DNA of 64,000 nt from Acidiphilium acidophilum (GTDB lineage Bacteria > Pseudomonadota > Alphaproteobacteria > Acetobacterales > Acetobacteraceae), in assembly GCF_033842475.1 (NCBI RefSeq), contig NZ_JAWXYB010000018.1, positions 558,001 to 622,000 of the forward strand, read 5' to 3'. How positions within the stretch are numbered: the stretch's first letter is position 1; the number at the start of each line of letters is the position of its first letter. The position numbers were made by a program, and so were the translations under genes. Below the pieces are notes generated by a model. That model worked only from the letters and a program-made list of their open reading frames with translations, was not told where the DNA came from and searched no databases. Positions 38,679-50,397 of the stretch are shown here, piece by piece.

Positions 38679-39209
38679 ATGTCTATAATTATGAGATGCC
38701 CGTCGTGCGGTCTAGAGTTTCGGTCGCGTGCAATGCGGTTCGTAAATTCGACAAATGTTACAATCGAAAACTGTAGGGAGCCGTGCCCCCAGTGCGGCAA
38801 ATTAGCTAATTCTGTTGATGGCACATACGATTTCATTGGCGACGCTGTTTCCGCGTTCCGAGCGAGCAATGCAATCAACATCAACAAATTCAAGAATATT
38901 GCTGAGCAAGCAAAAAATGGACAAATTACCGCTGATGAAGCGACCGAAAAAGCAAATGAAATTGATCCATCATTTGCAAATATTATAAGCGTTGCGTTAA
39001 AATGGGGTATTCCCGCTCTTTTGGTTGCAATTATAAGCTTATATCTTCAGTATTGCGATATGGGTTCCTCGAATCGTGTCAACGTAGAAACTATGGCCAT
39101 GCAGGCGGCACGTAACCGTTCACACCCCCCGGGTCAGACCGCTACCTGGGCAGGGATTGTGGGCAGCAGATTGTTAGCTCGTGCGGCGGTGATGAGGGCG
39201 CAGGCATAG
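38679..39209 (+). pseudogene. N-terminal part of a zinc-ribbon membrane protein, split by an IS66-type element
   Basis: Native codons run from ATG 38679 (MSIIMRCPSCGLEF) to 39111; the rest of this frame reads into the insertion sequence. A zinc ribbon (CPSCG ... CPQCG, residues 7-41) is followed by an Ala/Asn-rich segment, a helical stretch (KFKNIAEQAKNGQITADEATEKA) and one membrane helix (GIPALLVAIISLYLQY). When 39112-40783 is removed the frame continues into the fragment at 40784-41016 to give 221 residues. Base composition is much more AT-rich than the flanking genes, which suggests transfer. Function unknown. Confidence 0.88.
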
Positions 39210-40775
39210 GCCCATGGATCAGTGCCACGCTTGCGGCAGGTGTCAATGACGCTGAGCGCGGCGGCATAGAACCGGCTCCCTTCATCGGATCGCGTGCCAA
39301 AGCTGATGCGCCTCGAGATCACCGCGTGGCGGAGCGCACGTTCGGCATCATTGTTGGTGGGCGGTAAATCCCGATCGGCGACGAAGGCGACCACTGCGTC
39401 CCAGTCATTGAGGATTTCACCTGCCAGCCCGCGAACTTTCGCATCGATCTCATGGCGATTGCATTGACAGTTCCATTTGATGCTCGCGGTCAGGCGCTTG
39501 ATGGCGGCGGGGTCGTCGCCGTCATGCACGCGCTCGATCAGGCGGCGCAGATCGCGGACCAGATCGCTGCCGAAGCCTGATCCCGCGCCGTAATGCCCCT
39601 CTGCCAGCGCGCGGGCCTTACGGATCAGGTGCGCCAGACATCTCTGGCGGCGTGGATGATCGCGATAGGCACCGTAACCGTCGGTGACGAGCCAACCCAG
39701 AAAGGCCTCGCCGATCAGCGCGGCCAATTCGCAGTGCTTGCGGCTGCCGATCCGATAGACGATCGTGGTTGCCGTCACCGCAACCCAGAGCCACAGCAGA
39801 CTTGCCTTTTGATACCACGGGGTTTCGTCGAGATGGACGATGTCAGCCGCACGCACATCTTCGATCAATTGCTCGACCACGGGTTCGCTCGCCAGACCGA
39901 ATTCGTGAATGCAGCGTTCGATGGTGGCAATCCCGAGCTCAACGCCCAGCCAGTCAGCCAGGAATTCAGCGATCTTGACGCGCGAGAGGCGGAAACGCAG
40001 CGACAGCGCCGCGATGAAGGTGGCGAGCATCGGGCCAACCAGGCAGCGCTCGCTCATCAGCAGGTCGCGCCGGCGCCCCTCGACATGTGAGCACAGTCCG
40101 GTTGCGGGGCGTGCGATGGTCTCGTGGCCACAGTCGCAGCGTATCGCCAGATAGCAATGTTTCGTGGCTGCGACATGAAGGCTCATGTCGCCGCGGGTGA
40201 GTTCAAAGCTCAGATGAGCGCTGACTTGGCGGCTTTGCGAGACGGTGGAAGATCCGAAAACTGCACGGCATGCGTCGCACGCTGTCGGCGCATGCAGGAG
40301 TTCACCGCTGACTATAATCGGCAACCGGCGCCAAAACCCTTTCGTCCCTGGCCGTTTGCCGGCCGGCTTGGGTCCAGGGTTGCCGGCGGAAGCGTTGCCG
40401 CCCGGCGCGGAACCACCACCCCCATCGGTTTTGTCGTCCCGGTCGGAGCGCTCAGAACTTTGCCCGCTCTTGGTGTTACGCCGGTAGGGATTGTCGCTGG
40501 AAGGCGGACGGGAACTGGTTGTTGAATCCTCGCCGGCATGGTTTGCCAGCGCTCGCGCCAATTCATGTAAATCCCAGGTCAGTTCTTCAAGCTCGACGCG
40601 CGACATCGCAGATAAATCAGTACGTTTAATGTCTTTCAGGCCGGGGATTCTCTGACGGGGCATCAGAATCGTAGAGTCCGGTTCGGGTGGAAAAGCAAGC
40701 CCAGCCTTTCGACATTTTACCGGCCGTTGGCTAACGCTTCATTCGAGGCAAGAAAGGGGGGGTGTGAATGGTTAC
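39112..40775 (-). mobile_element. IS66-family insertion sequence, 1664 bp, single-ORF type
   Basis: The ends are inverted repeats GTAACCGTTCACACCCCCC (39112-39130) and, on the other strand, GTAACCATTCACACCCCCC (40775-40757), one mismatch. Both flanks carry the exact 8-bp target duplication GGCGGCAC (39104-39111 and 40776-40783), the size expected for IS66. Only a tnpC transposase is present; tnpA and tnpB accessory genes are missing, as in the shorter single-gene IS66 subgroup. The perfect duplication suggests a recent insertion. Confidence 0.95.
39134..40663 (-). CDS. IS66-family transposase TnpC
   Basis: 509 residues. The N-terminus is a helical leader (LSAMSRVELEELTWDLHELARAL) followed by a Gly/Ser/Asp-rich linker typical of IS66 transposases (SSRPPSSDNPYRRN, PGGNASAGNPGPKPAGKRPG). 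A zinc-binding domain (ACDACRAVF ... IRCDCGHET) precedes the DDE catalytic core, with VHLDETPWYQ, VTDGYGAYRDHPRRQRCLAHLIRKAR and NNDAERALRHAVISRRISFGT. The frame is intact, so the element may be active. It occupies almost the whole element between the inverted repeats. Confidence 0.96.
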   Translation of the reverse strand: MPRQRIPGLKDIKRTDLSAMSRVELEELTWDLHELARALANHAGEDSTTSSRPPSSDNPYRRNTKSGQSSERSDRDDKTDGGGGSAPGGNASAGNPGPKPAGKRPGTKGFWRRLPIIVSGELLHAPTACDACRAVFGSSTVSQSRQVSAHLSFELTRGDMSLHVAATKHCYLAIRCDCGHETIARPATGLCSHVEGRRRDLLMSERCLVGPMLATFIAALSLRFRLSRVKIAEFLADWLGVELGIATIERCIHEFGLASEPVVEQLIEDVRAADIVHLDETPWYQKASLLWLWVAVTATTIVYRIGSRKHCELAALIGEAFLGWLVTDGYGAYRDHPRRQRCLAHLIRKARALAEGHYGAGSGFGSDLVRDLRRLIERVHDGDDPAAIKRLTASIKWNCQCNRHEIDAKVRGLAGEILNDWDAVVAFVADRDLPPTNNDAERALRHAVISRRISFGTRSDEGSRFYAAALSVIDTCRKRGTDPWAYACALITAARANNLLPTIPAQVAV

Positions 40776-41016
40776 GGCGGCACAATTAAATGCCCTCACA
40801 ACCATAGTACACGAAATTCAAGCGAAGACATCGACGGACGCTGAGATTCAATCCGAATTATCAAAACTCAATGAAGAGCAGAAAAAATATAAAAAAATAC
40901 TAAATTTGAAAGAAAAGCCAATACCCAACCAGAAGCGAACCCCCTACAAAAGTACGAAAAATGGGAATCGACACGAACGCCGGAGGGCTTCGGCTCTGGC
41001 AAAAAAGAAAGTTTAA
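40768..41016 (+). pseudogene. C-terminal part of the IS66-split zinc-ribbon membrane protein
   Basis: Native sequence starts after the right target duplication (40784). Joined to 39111 it reads QAAQLNALTTIVHEIQAK in the same frame and ends at 41016. This tail is charged and helical (EIQSELSKLNEEQKKYKKIL, then NRHERRRASALAKKK), likely a cytoplasmic coiled coil with a basic end. The ATG at 40768 lies in the insertion-sequence end and is probably not a natural start. AT-rich like the 5' part. Confidence 0.85.
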
Positions 41017-41059
41017 GCTTTTTAGGGACACTCATTAGAATTTTCATTCTTGCCCAACC

Positions 41060-41566
41060 CTACCCAAGCCCCGACAAAATAATCGCCACCCCATCCCTGT
41101 GCCAGCGCTGCACCGATTTATGATCGGCCCCCAGCACGCTGCCCAGCCGCCGCCACGGGAACAGATACCGCCCGGTCAGCGGATGGGTCAGCGCCCGCGC
41201 CCCCAATATCCGCCGCAGCACGAACCGCTCCTCGGGAATGATCGCGAGCCACCCCAGCGCCTCGTCCATCCGGTCGATCGCCGCCCCGGAAGGGTGTGCC
41301 GCGCGCACCCGCGCCGGTTCCCACCCGTAGGCATCGAGCGCGCTGTGCACCACCTCGTAGCGCGTCACCCGCAGATGCGGCGAATACCCGGTATTAGGCA
41401 TCGCCAGCAGGGTCGTCCCGGCCTCCTCCAGCCGCGCGATCAGCGCCGCCGCCGGCCGATCCGCCTGGCTCACGGCAGGGCAGGGGCGGATCGCCGCCCG
41501 CATCGTCACCCCCGACCCCAACACCGCCCCGACCGACTGCGCCCGCACCACATTCATCGCGCGCAC
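41060..41566 (-). CDS. DUF6362-like protein of unknown function
   Basis: 168 residues. The C-terminal two thirds contain HPSGAAIDRMDEALGWLAIIPEERFVLRRI, PLTGRYLFPWRRLGSVLGADHKSVQRWHRDG. The last part looks like a helix-turn-helix, and the whole matches my memory of the DUF6362 family in phage-like regions of alphaproteobacteria. A start at ATG 41557 is also possible. It overlaps the upstream HTH gene by 13 bases, so the two form a small operon. Their position next to an insertion sequence and an AT-rich gene fits an accessory or prophage-derived segment. Confidence 0.6.
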   Translation of the reverse strand: MRAMNVVRAQSVGAVLGSGVTMRAAIRPCPAVSQADRPAAALIARLEEAGTTLLAMPNTGYSPHLRVTRYEVVHSALDAYGWEPARVRAAHPSGAAIDRMDEALGWLAIIPEERFVLRRILGARALTHPLTGRYLFPWRRLGSVLGADHKSVQRWHRDGVAIILSGLG

Positions 41567-41871
41567 TCCCCGCCCTCATCGGCCAGCGGCACGAACGCCA
41601 CCCCCTCCAGCACCGTCCCGCGCGTCAGTATCCCCCACGAAATCGGATGCCCCGCCCGCAGCGGCTCGCGGTTCGGATCATCCTCCGGCAGCCGCACCGG
41701 CTTGCGCACCGGCACCGGCCCGCCCACCGCCTGAATCCGCCGCCCCCGCTCGATGATCGTATTGCGCGACAGCCCGAGCACATCCCCGATCGCCGCCCAC
41801 GTCGCCCCCCCGGCCCGCATCTGCCGGATCGTATTGTCAGCCGTCTCAGTCCAGTTGCGTCGCTCGCCCAT
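41554..41871 (-). CDS. Small helix-turn-helix protein, GcrA-like
   Basis: 105 residues. The N-terminal half NWTETADNTIRQMRAGGATWAAIGDVLGLSRNTIIERGRRI is a clear DNA-binding helix-turn-helix of the kind seen in GcrA and in resolvase-type homeodomain-like folds. The C-terminal half is Pro/Arg-rich and unremarkable. It overlaps the DUF6362-like gene. It lacks the C-terminal zinc-type region of true GcrA, so the cell-cycle role is not implied. The 88 bases before it and the next gene hold no further feature I can support. Confidence 0.62.
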   Translation of the reverse strand: MGERRNWTETADNTIRQMRAGGATWAAIGDVLGLSRNTIIERGRRIQAVGGPVPVRKPVRLPEDDPNREPLRAGHPISWGILTRGTVLEGVAFVPLADEGGECAR

Positions 41872-41959
41872 CGCTCATCTCCCAGGTTACGGGAGGAACG
41901 ATACGGGAACACTATCAGAATGTCAACATAACTAACTACCGGTCAGTCAGGTGGACTGG

Positions 41960-42304
41960 TTAGCGGCCCCCCTCAGCGGGCGGGTCCGTCTCGAAAAACC
42001 GCGCCATCGTCACCGCATCCCCCACCAGCGCCGCCCGCACCGCCGCCACCCCCGTCGTATCCGCGACAACCACGACCCGGGAAAACCACGGCACCACCCC
42101 GCGCGCCCGCGCCAGAAACAGCCGCCCCAGCGCCTCCGCCGCCGGCCCGCGCGGCGCGCAGCACGCGCACCCGATGCCGTGCAACGGGTTCGCCGCCAGC
42201 CGGAACCGCTCGCACGCCACCCCCTCCGTCACCGCCGCATCCCCCGCCACCAGCACCGCATCCCCCGGCGTCACCGCCCCGCCAACCACCACCCCGATCC
42301 GCAT
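41960..42304 (-). CDS. Uncharacterised 114-residue protein with a CxCC motif
   Basis: ATG 42304 (MRIGVVVGGAVTPGDAVLVAGD) has AGGGAGGG a few bases upstream. The protein has a beta-alpha character at the N-terminus, a cysteine cluster GIGCACCAPRG near residue 45, a helical segment (AEALGRLFLARARGVVPWF) and VVVVADTTGVAAVRAALVGD. The CxCC cluster could hold a metal. It is divergent from metH with a 61-bp spacer. A role near metal or cobalamin handling is only a guess from the neighbours. Confidence 0.6.
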   Translation of the reverse strand: MRIGVVVGGAVTPGDAVLVAGDAAVTEGVACERFRLAANPLHGIGCACCAPRGPAAEALGRLFLARARGVVPWFSRVVVVADTTGVAAVRAALVGDAVTMARFFETDPPAEGGR

Positions 42305-42365
42305 CCCACCCTCCCTGTTCATCGCCGATTGGAAATGTTCGCCTCTTCCTATATTACGAGACATC

Positions 42366-45848
<3,483 letters not shown>

Positions 45849-45963
45849 CAAACCAGCCTGCCTCATCTCCCTTCGCGATGTCGGATCGGCGGCAACCCAT
45901 CGATCCGACCGCGCGTCCCGCGTCTCACCTTGCTTGTTCTACGGATAAGCCGTATAAGTCACA

Positions 45964-46227
45964 ATGGATATCGAGTTCGACGATGCCAAGGACGCGGCAA
46001 ATATCGCCAAACACGGCATATCGCTCGCCCTTGGTGCCGTCATCCTCGAAAACGCCGTGGGCAAAACGATCGACGATCGACAGAACTACGGCGAAACCCG
46101 CGTCAACGCCTTCGGATTGATCGCCGGCCGTCTCTTTGTCTGCACCACCACGATGCGCGGCGAAACCTATAGGATCATCTCGGTTCGCAAGGCGAGCCGC
46201 CAGGAGCAACGCCTATGGCTATCGTAA
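45964..46227 (+). CDS. BrnT-type toxin
   Basis: 87 residues matching the BrnT RelE-like ribonuclease fold: MDIEFDDAKDAANIAKHGISL at the N-terminus (the W/D-x3-N-x2-K-H-G pattern), then FGLIAGRLFVCTTTMRGETYRIISVRKASRQEQRLW with the conserved Arg residues. Such toxins cleave RNA and are neutralised by an antitoxin encoded just downstream. Here the stop overlaps the next start by 13 bases, typical of toxin-antitoxin modules. The usual BrnA ribbon-helix-helix antitoxin is replaced by an XRE-type protein. Confidence 0.85.
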   Translation: MDIEFDDAKDAANIAKHGISLALGAVILENAVGKTIDDRQNYGETRVNAFGLIAGRLFVCTTTMRGETYRIISVRKASRQEQRLWLS

Positions 46228-46562
46228 AAGTCACCCAAGACCTGATCGAAACATCACTGCGCGCCATCGATTGGCCCGCGCAGGACGCCAAGACCGACAA
46301 CGATATCGCCCGGGAAATCGCCACCAACCCGGATGCCGCCCCGATCCTCTCCGCCGCCCAAACCGCCGCCGCCATCACCCGCCTGATCCGCCAGCGCCTC
46401 GGCATCACCCAAACCGAATTCGCCGCCCGCTACCAAATCCCGATCGGCACCCTGCGCGACTGGGAACAAAACCGCAAACAACCCGACGCCCCCGCCATGG
46501 CCTACCTGCGCGTCATAGCCCGCGAACCAGAAATCGTCGCCCGCGCCCTGATCCCCGCATGA
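46215..46562 (+). CDS. XRE-type helix-turn-helix antitoxin partner of BrnT
   Basis: 115 residues. The C-terminal half RLGITQTEFAARYQIPIGTLRDWEQNRKQPD is an XRE/HigA-like helix-turn-helix with the TQxEFA and LRDWEQ signatures. The N-terminal half (SLRAIDWPAQDAKTDNDIAREIATNPDA) is acidic and could wrap the toxin. It overlaps brnT by 13 bases, so the two are made together. The helix-turn-helix probably binds the module promoter for autoregulation; no operator could be assigned with certainty. Confidence 0.82.
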   Translation: MAIVKVTQDLIETSLRAIDWPAQDAKTDNDIAREIATNPDAAPILSAAQTAAAITRLIRQRLGITQTEFAARYQIPIGTLRDWEQNRKQPDAPAMAYLRVIAREPEIVARALIPA

Positions 46563-46605
46563 CCGCGGCGCTGATTCCGGCTCAAAATCAAGAAAAAGCA
46601 AAAGA

Positions 46606-46636
46606 CTTCTTTTTGCAAAAAGAAGCAAAAACTTTC
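46606..46636 (+). repeat. Dispersed A/T-stem hairpin element, copy C
   Basis: The stem CTTCTTTTT / AAAAAGAAG (46606-46614 and 46617-46625) has loop GC and is followed by CAAAAACTTTC, the same arrangement as the copies at 19783 and 53925. It lies 44 bases after the antitoxin stop, where it could terminate that transcript. Confidence 0.7.
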
Positions 46637-46654
46637 AATAATGCAACAACCGTA

Positions 46655-46680
46655 GGGCGGAAAAGCAAGCGTAATCCGCC
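46655..46680 (+). repeat. Short hairpin of the GTAGGGCGGA...TCCGCC type
   Basis: GGCGGA (46656-46661) pairs with TCCGCC (46675-46680) across AAAGCAAGCGTAA. A GTAGG lead-in and GCGTAA loop like this occur in many proteobacterial intergenic spaces. A second example with a different stem lies at 51615. Confidence 0.55.
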
Positions 46681-46734
46681 TTCCTTTTGTAATACTCAAG
46701 CAAGAACGTGTTTTATAAAATGAAGCAAAAATTA

Positions 46735-47229
46735 TTAATCGTCGCGCTTGGTCAATCCCGATATAACCGCCACCAGAATAAGACTTGCACCCCAACCAAA
46801 TAACGTCTCAAACCAAACACATATTTGCATGATTAGCCCCAGGTTCATTCGAAACCCATCCGCCTCGACAACCCTCGGCGTCATCGGCCCCCAACTTGAC
46901 TCTTGGCCTAGGTCTCCTACGGGCAACAATACGTTGAGCGAGTACATAGGTGGGAAAAACTCCGTATATTCCGGCGGCAGTGACTTGCACCGCGTCCAGA
47001 CAGGATTTTTATCCAGCGGCGGACGGCAGGACGCATAGGCCGGATTCTGAAAGACGATCGGATCGCTCGGTGCAAAGGCGCCGTTATTCGCCCCGACATA
47101 GTAAAACCCGGTGCAGATCAGCCAGACAAAAATTGAAATAAATACTAGTTTAAGTGGTCGATAGCCATAATCAACCAGACCGCCGTAGCAAGAATGAAGC
47201 TTGCCTATCCGTTTGACACCCACACCCAC
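46735..47229 (-). pseudogene. C-terminal fragment of an IS-split repeat membrane protein
   Basis: The native part ends at 47199, next to the insertion-sequence boundary; the codons before it (MGVGVKRIGKL) belong to the insertion end. It reads CYGGLVDYGYRPLKL, a membrane helix (LVFISIFVWLICTGFYYVG), a periplasmic-looking loop with four cysteines or so (ASCRPPLD, WTRCKSLPP), and a second helix (WFETLFGWGASLILVAVIS). Without the insertions it continues in frame from the middle fragment 48280-48467 and the N-terminal fragment at 51486-50398. The domain resembles the C-terminal membrane part of large pentapeptide-like proteins. Confidence 0.88.
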
Positions 47230-48279
47230 TAGATCTAGTTCCAGCCATGAATACCTTGGCTCGTGAAGATCTGCCTTTCCCCCAGTCTCTGCCGGAATTC
47301 CAGCGCATTTTCCCCGACGACGCGGCGTGCGCCGATTATCTCGAAAAGGCCCGGTGGAGTGATGGGTTTGCCTGCCCGTGGTGCGGCGTTATCGGCGAAC
47401 CATTCCGTTTCGCGGCGCGCCCCGGCGTGCTGCGCTGCCGAGCCTGTCGCAAAGACGTTGGCCTGATGGCCGGGACCGTTATGGAGCGCAGCCACACACC
47501 GTTGTCGATCTGGTTCTGGGCGGCTTATTTGATCGCCAGTCAAACGCCAGGAATGTCGGCGGTCCAATTTCAGCGGCAACTCGGCCTTTCGCGCTATGAG
47601 ACGGCCTTCGGCATCCTTCATAAGCTGCGCGCTGGGATGGTGCGCCCCGAGCGCGATAAGATTGGCGGCAAGCCGCAAGAACATGTTGAAGTGGATGAAA
47701 CCTGGGTCGGAGGACGAACCCGTGGCGCAGGCCGGGGCGTCCATCACAAGGTTCTCGTCTCTTGCGCCGTAGAGGTGCGCCACCGCAAGCCGGGAACCAA
47801 ACTCGACAGACGTAAAGACGGTCGCTACGCGGGACGTGTTCGTCTCGCTGTCGTCCCCGACCGTAGCGCTCATTCGCTCTGTGGATTCATCGAAAAGGCC
47901 GTCGCTCCTGGATCGCTGATCGTCACCGACGAATGGAGCGGATACACTAGCCTCGGAAAGCGGGGATTCGACCACCACGCAATTGCTGAATGCGCTGACC
48001 CGGAGGTCGCGGAAGAATTCCTGCCGATCATTCACTTGGTTTTCGCCAATCTGAAGACCTGGATCGACGGCATCCATCACGGGGTCAGCGCCAAGCATCT
48101 ACAAGCCTACCTCAACGAATTCACATTTCGGTTCAATCGACGCTTCTATCCCTTCAACGCGTTCCGCTCGCTGCTCGCAATCGCGGGCGGGGCAGCCGCT
48201 CCGACCTTTGACGGGCTGTATTCCGGGGAATGGGCCCACCCCACATTTAGTGGGTGTGGGTGACAACCGGATAGGCAAG
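47200..48279 (+). mobile_element. IS1595-family insertion sequence, 1080 bp
   Basis: The ends are CTTGCCTATCCGTTTGACAC (left, from 47200) and CTTGCCTATCCGGTTGTCAC (right, on the minus strand from 48279), both followed by CCACACCCACTA. Exact 8-bp target duplications GAATGAAG flank it (47192-47199 and 48280-48287), the size expected for IS1595. It carries one intact transposase gene. It sits inside the 576-codon membrane-protein gene. Confidence 0.95.
47247..48263 (+). CDS. IS1595-family transposase
   Basis: 338 residues. An N-terminal zinc ribbon (FACPWCG ... LRCRACRKDVGLMAGTVME) and the helix-turn-helix-like QLGLSRYETAFGILHKLR precede the ISXO2-type catalytic core: EVDETWVGGRTRG, LIVTDEWSGY and HLVFANLKTWIDGIHHGVSAKH, ending LNEFTFRFNRRFYP. 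These are the DDE/N positions of IS1595 transposases. The frame is complete and the stop falls just before the right inverted repeat, so the element could be active. Confidence 0.94.
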   Translation: MNTLAREDLPFPQSLPEFQRIFPDDAACADYLEKARWSDGFACPWCGVIGEPFRFAARPGVLRCRACRKDVGLMAGTVMERSHTPLSIWFWAAYLIASQTPGMSAVQFQRQLGLSRYETAFGILHKLRAGMVRPERDKIGGKPQEHVEVDETWVGGRTRGAGRGVHHKVLVSCAVEVRHRKPGTKLDRRKDGRYAGRVRLAVVPDRSAHSLCGFIEKAVAPGSLIVTDEWSGYTSLGKRGFDHHAIAECADPEVAEEFLPIIHLVFANLKTWIDGIHHGVSAKHLQAYLNEFTFRFNRRFYPFNAFRSLLAIAGGAAAPTFDGLYSGEWAHPTFSGCG

Positions 48280-48467
48280 GAATGAAGTACCTCGGATAAT
48301 CCCCGATAGATAAATCGGGCAGCCGGCCAGATCGGACGAGGACACCACCAAGCCGACGTCTTCGAGGTTCCACCGATCAAACCGCACTGCCGTTTGCGGC
48401 GCTCAAATCCAATGCCAATTTCGCGAGCAACTTCATAGTGCCCAGATGTCCGCAAAACGTTCCTAAG
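48280..48467 (-). pseudogene. Middle fragment of the IS-split repeat membrane protein
   Basis: 188 bases stranded between two insertion sequences. In the minus-strand frame they read LRNVLRTSGHYEVAREIGIG, FERRKRQCGLIGG and, at the other end, AARFIYRGLSEVLHS. This joins WLC of the N-terminal piece and CYGGLVDYGYRP of the C-terminal piece. After subtracting one copy of each target duplication the length keeps the frame on both sides (185 plus 457 bases, divisible by three). Confidence 0.82.
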
Positions 48468-50397
48468 ACCCAACTTCCACAGTGACGAAAAAAATAAAGT
48501 GATATTACAACGGGATAGAGGCCGTTTTGAGTTTTAGGCACCACAGGAATTCAGGTGGCGGGTTCACGTGATTTGGATGATGGCATCTCCTGGAACACGG
48601 GTGGCAGGCTCAACCCGACGGCACGGCAGACGGGATCGATGCTGGCGCGTGGGGCAGTTCGAAGCCGGGCTCGACGACCGTCCTGTTCGACGTCGACGAC
48701 GCTGAGATCGGCGAGGTCATCGATGATCTGCTGCCATTCTGGCATGGGGTCTTTGCGTTTCGCGAGACGCGCAAGCAGTTCATGCCGGAGAATGAGGGCG
48801 AGAAACGTGCAGAAAATATGCCCGCGGATCGCAGCGTCGGTGCGGTGGTAAACCGGGCGGGTAGCCATCAAGGTCTTGCTGGCCAGGAAGCTTTGCTCGA
48901 CCGAGAGGAGCTGGCGATAACGCAGGACCACCGCGAGCGGCGAGAGCTTCATGTTGGTTCTCAGCACGAACAGCCCGTCGAAGGCAGCGTCTGCCTCGAC
49001 CTTTGCCGGATCGATGGCAAAGCCGGCGCCGTCGGGAGCGACAAGGAACCGTCGATACCCGCTGTTGCCGACGAGGGCCTTGTCACCCTGGGATAATTTG
49101 CGGGTGAGATCGCTCAGCAGCTTGGCACGTGTTTCAGCATCTTTGCGCGCCTCCTCGGGATTGCGGCAGACGATGTAGCGGCGACCGGCGATCTTCACCT
49201 CCTTCACGGCCAATTCGGTTGCCCCTTTCTGACGCGGGATGATCAGCGGCACGCTGACCCCGTCATCATTCAGAACCGTGTCGCGGATCTCCTTGCTGGA
49301 CCGTTCGCGGGCCCCGAGGATGTAGTCGATACCCTGCGCCTCGAGTTGGGCGATCGTCGCCGCGCTGATCATGCCGCGATCCGCGACGACGCAGGCGCGG
49401 TTGATGCCGAAGCGCGATCGCAGCCGTTCGACCACGGGGAGCAGCGTGGTGACATCGGTCGTGTTGCCTGGCCACAGGAACGAGGTGATCGGCCGATCGT
49501 TCTCGTCGAGCACGATCCCCAGCACGACCTGATTGAGTTGCGGGCGATAATCCTTCGAGTGACCGCGTTGCCCGAGTGTCGCACCACCACGCCCTTCGAA
49601 ATACAGCGAGGTGGTGTCGAAGAATGCGACGACCGCCGCGCCGAACAACGCTCGTCGATGTGCGTACAGCGCCTCCTCGATCACCTCCGCCTGGTATCTC
49701 TCCCGGGCATCATCCGGTGTGACCGGGGCGATCGGCTCACCGAGCCAGGCCATCGCCTTGTAGGCGTGATCGAGGGTGATCCCGTCTGCGCCGGGCACCT
49801 CGATGGTTTCCCGCCATGACGCGGCACGGCGGTCGGATCCCGATACCATCAGCCGATGCAGGACGGTGAGATAGACTGCGCGCTCGACATCAAAGCCGAA
49901 ATGCCGATCAGCGAGGTGCTGGCGTAGACTCCCGGCACACCCCGTTTCCTGCCAAAGTCGGCCGAACACCAGATCGGGGCCGATACTGCGTCGTCGCAGT
50001 TCTGCCAATTCGCCCCGGTAGAACCGCGACAGCACGATCGACCGCCGCGAATGTCTGGCGGCCGACGCGATCAGGCCATCGAGCAAGCCAGAGTTTTCGA
50101 CATCGTCGCGCCGACCAAGCGTGCTGATGACCTTCTGAACGTGGCGACCACCCTCGCGGACGTTCTGGACAAGGTAGAGATACTCGTACTGACCGATCTT
50201 CTTGACACGGATGAACATGGCTGCTGACCTACGATAAGGCAGAGCACCATGCCGAATCGGCATGAGTCAAGAAAAAATCATCAACCTATTCCTGCCAACC
50301 TCACGTGTTTAGCACCACATTTTGTCTGGCCGTTCAAAAACTCGCGGAATTCTGCGACTTTTTCACGCGCGTGAAGGGCAAAGTGTCGAAGTTGGGT
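48468..50397 (-). mobile_element. IS1634-type (IS4 superfamily) insertion sequence, about 1930 bp
   Basis: Terminal inverted repeats are ACCCAACTTCCACA at 48468 and, on the minus strand from 50397, ACCCAACTTCGACA. AAG occurs directly at both outer edges (48465-48467 and 50398-50400). Only a 3-bp duplication is visible, shorter than the 5-6 bp usual for the family, so the outer boundary may be off by a few bases. Excising the element plus one AAG restores the interrupted frame exactly. Confidence 0.85.
48551..50218 (-). CDS. IS1634-family transposase
   Basis: 555 residues from ATG 50218 (MFIRVKKIGQYEYLYLVQNV), the normal family start; an upstream frame extension is not homologous. The catalytic core shows VVAFFDTTSLYFEGRG (first Asp), NRACVVADRGMISAATIAQL (second Asp) and, near the C-terminus, RYRQLLSVEQSFLASKTLMATRPVYHR (Glu). 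A region IDYILGARERSSKEIRD lies between. The gene is intact and fills the element. Confidence 0.94.
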   Translation of the reverse strand: MFIRVKKIGQYEYLYLVQNVREGGRHVQKVISTLGRRDDVENSGLLDGLIASAARHSRRSIVLSRFYRGELAELRRRSIGPDLVFGRLWQETGCAGSLRQHLADRHFGFDVERAVYLTVLHRLMVSGSDRRAASWRETIEVPGADGITLDHAYKAMAWLGEPIAPVTPDDARERYQAEVIEEALYAHRRALFGAAVVAFFDTTSLYFEGRGGATLGQRGHSKDYRPQLNQVVLGIVLDENDRPITSFLWPGNTTDVTTLLPVVERLRSRFGINRACVVADRGMISAATIAQLEAQGIDYILGARERSSKEIRDTVLNDDGVSVPLIIPRQKGATELAVKEVKIAGRRYIVCRNPEEARKDAETRAKLLSDLTRKLSQGDKALVGNSGYRRFLVAPDGAGFAIDPAKVEADAAFDGLFVLRTNMKLSPLAVVLRYRQLLSVEQSFLASKTLMATRPVYHRTDAAIRGHIFCTFLALILRHELLARLAKRKDPMPEWQQIIDDLADLSVVDVEQDGRRARLRTAPRASIDPVCRAVGLSLPPVFQEMPSSKSREPAT

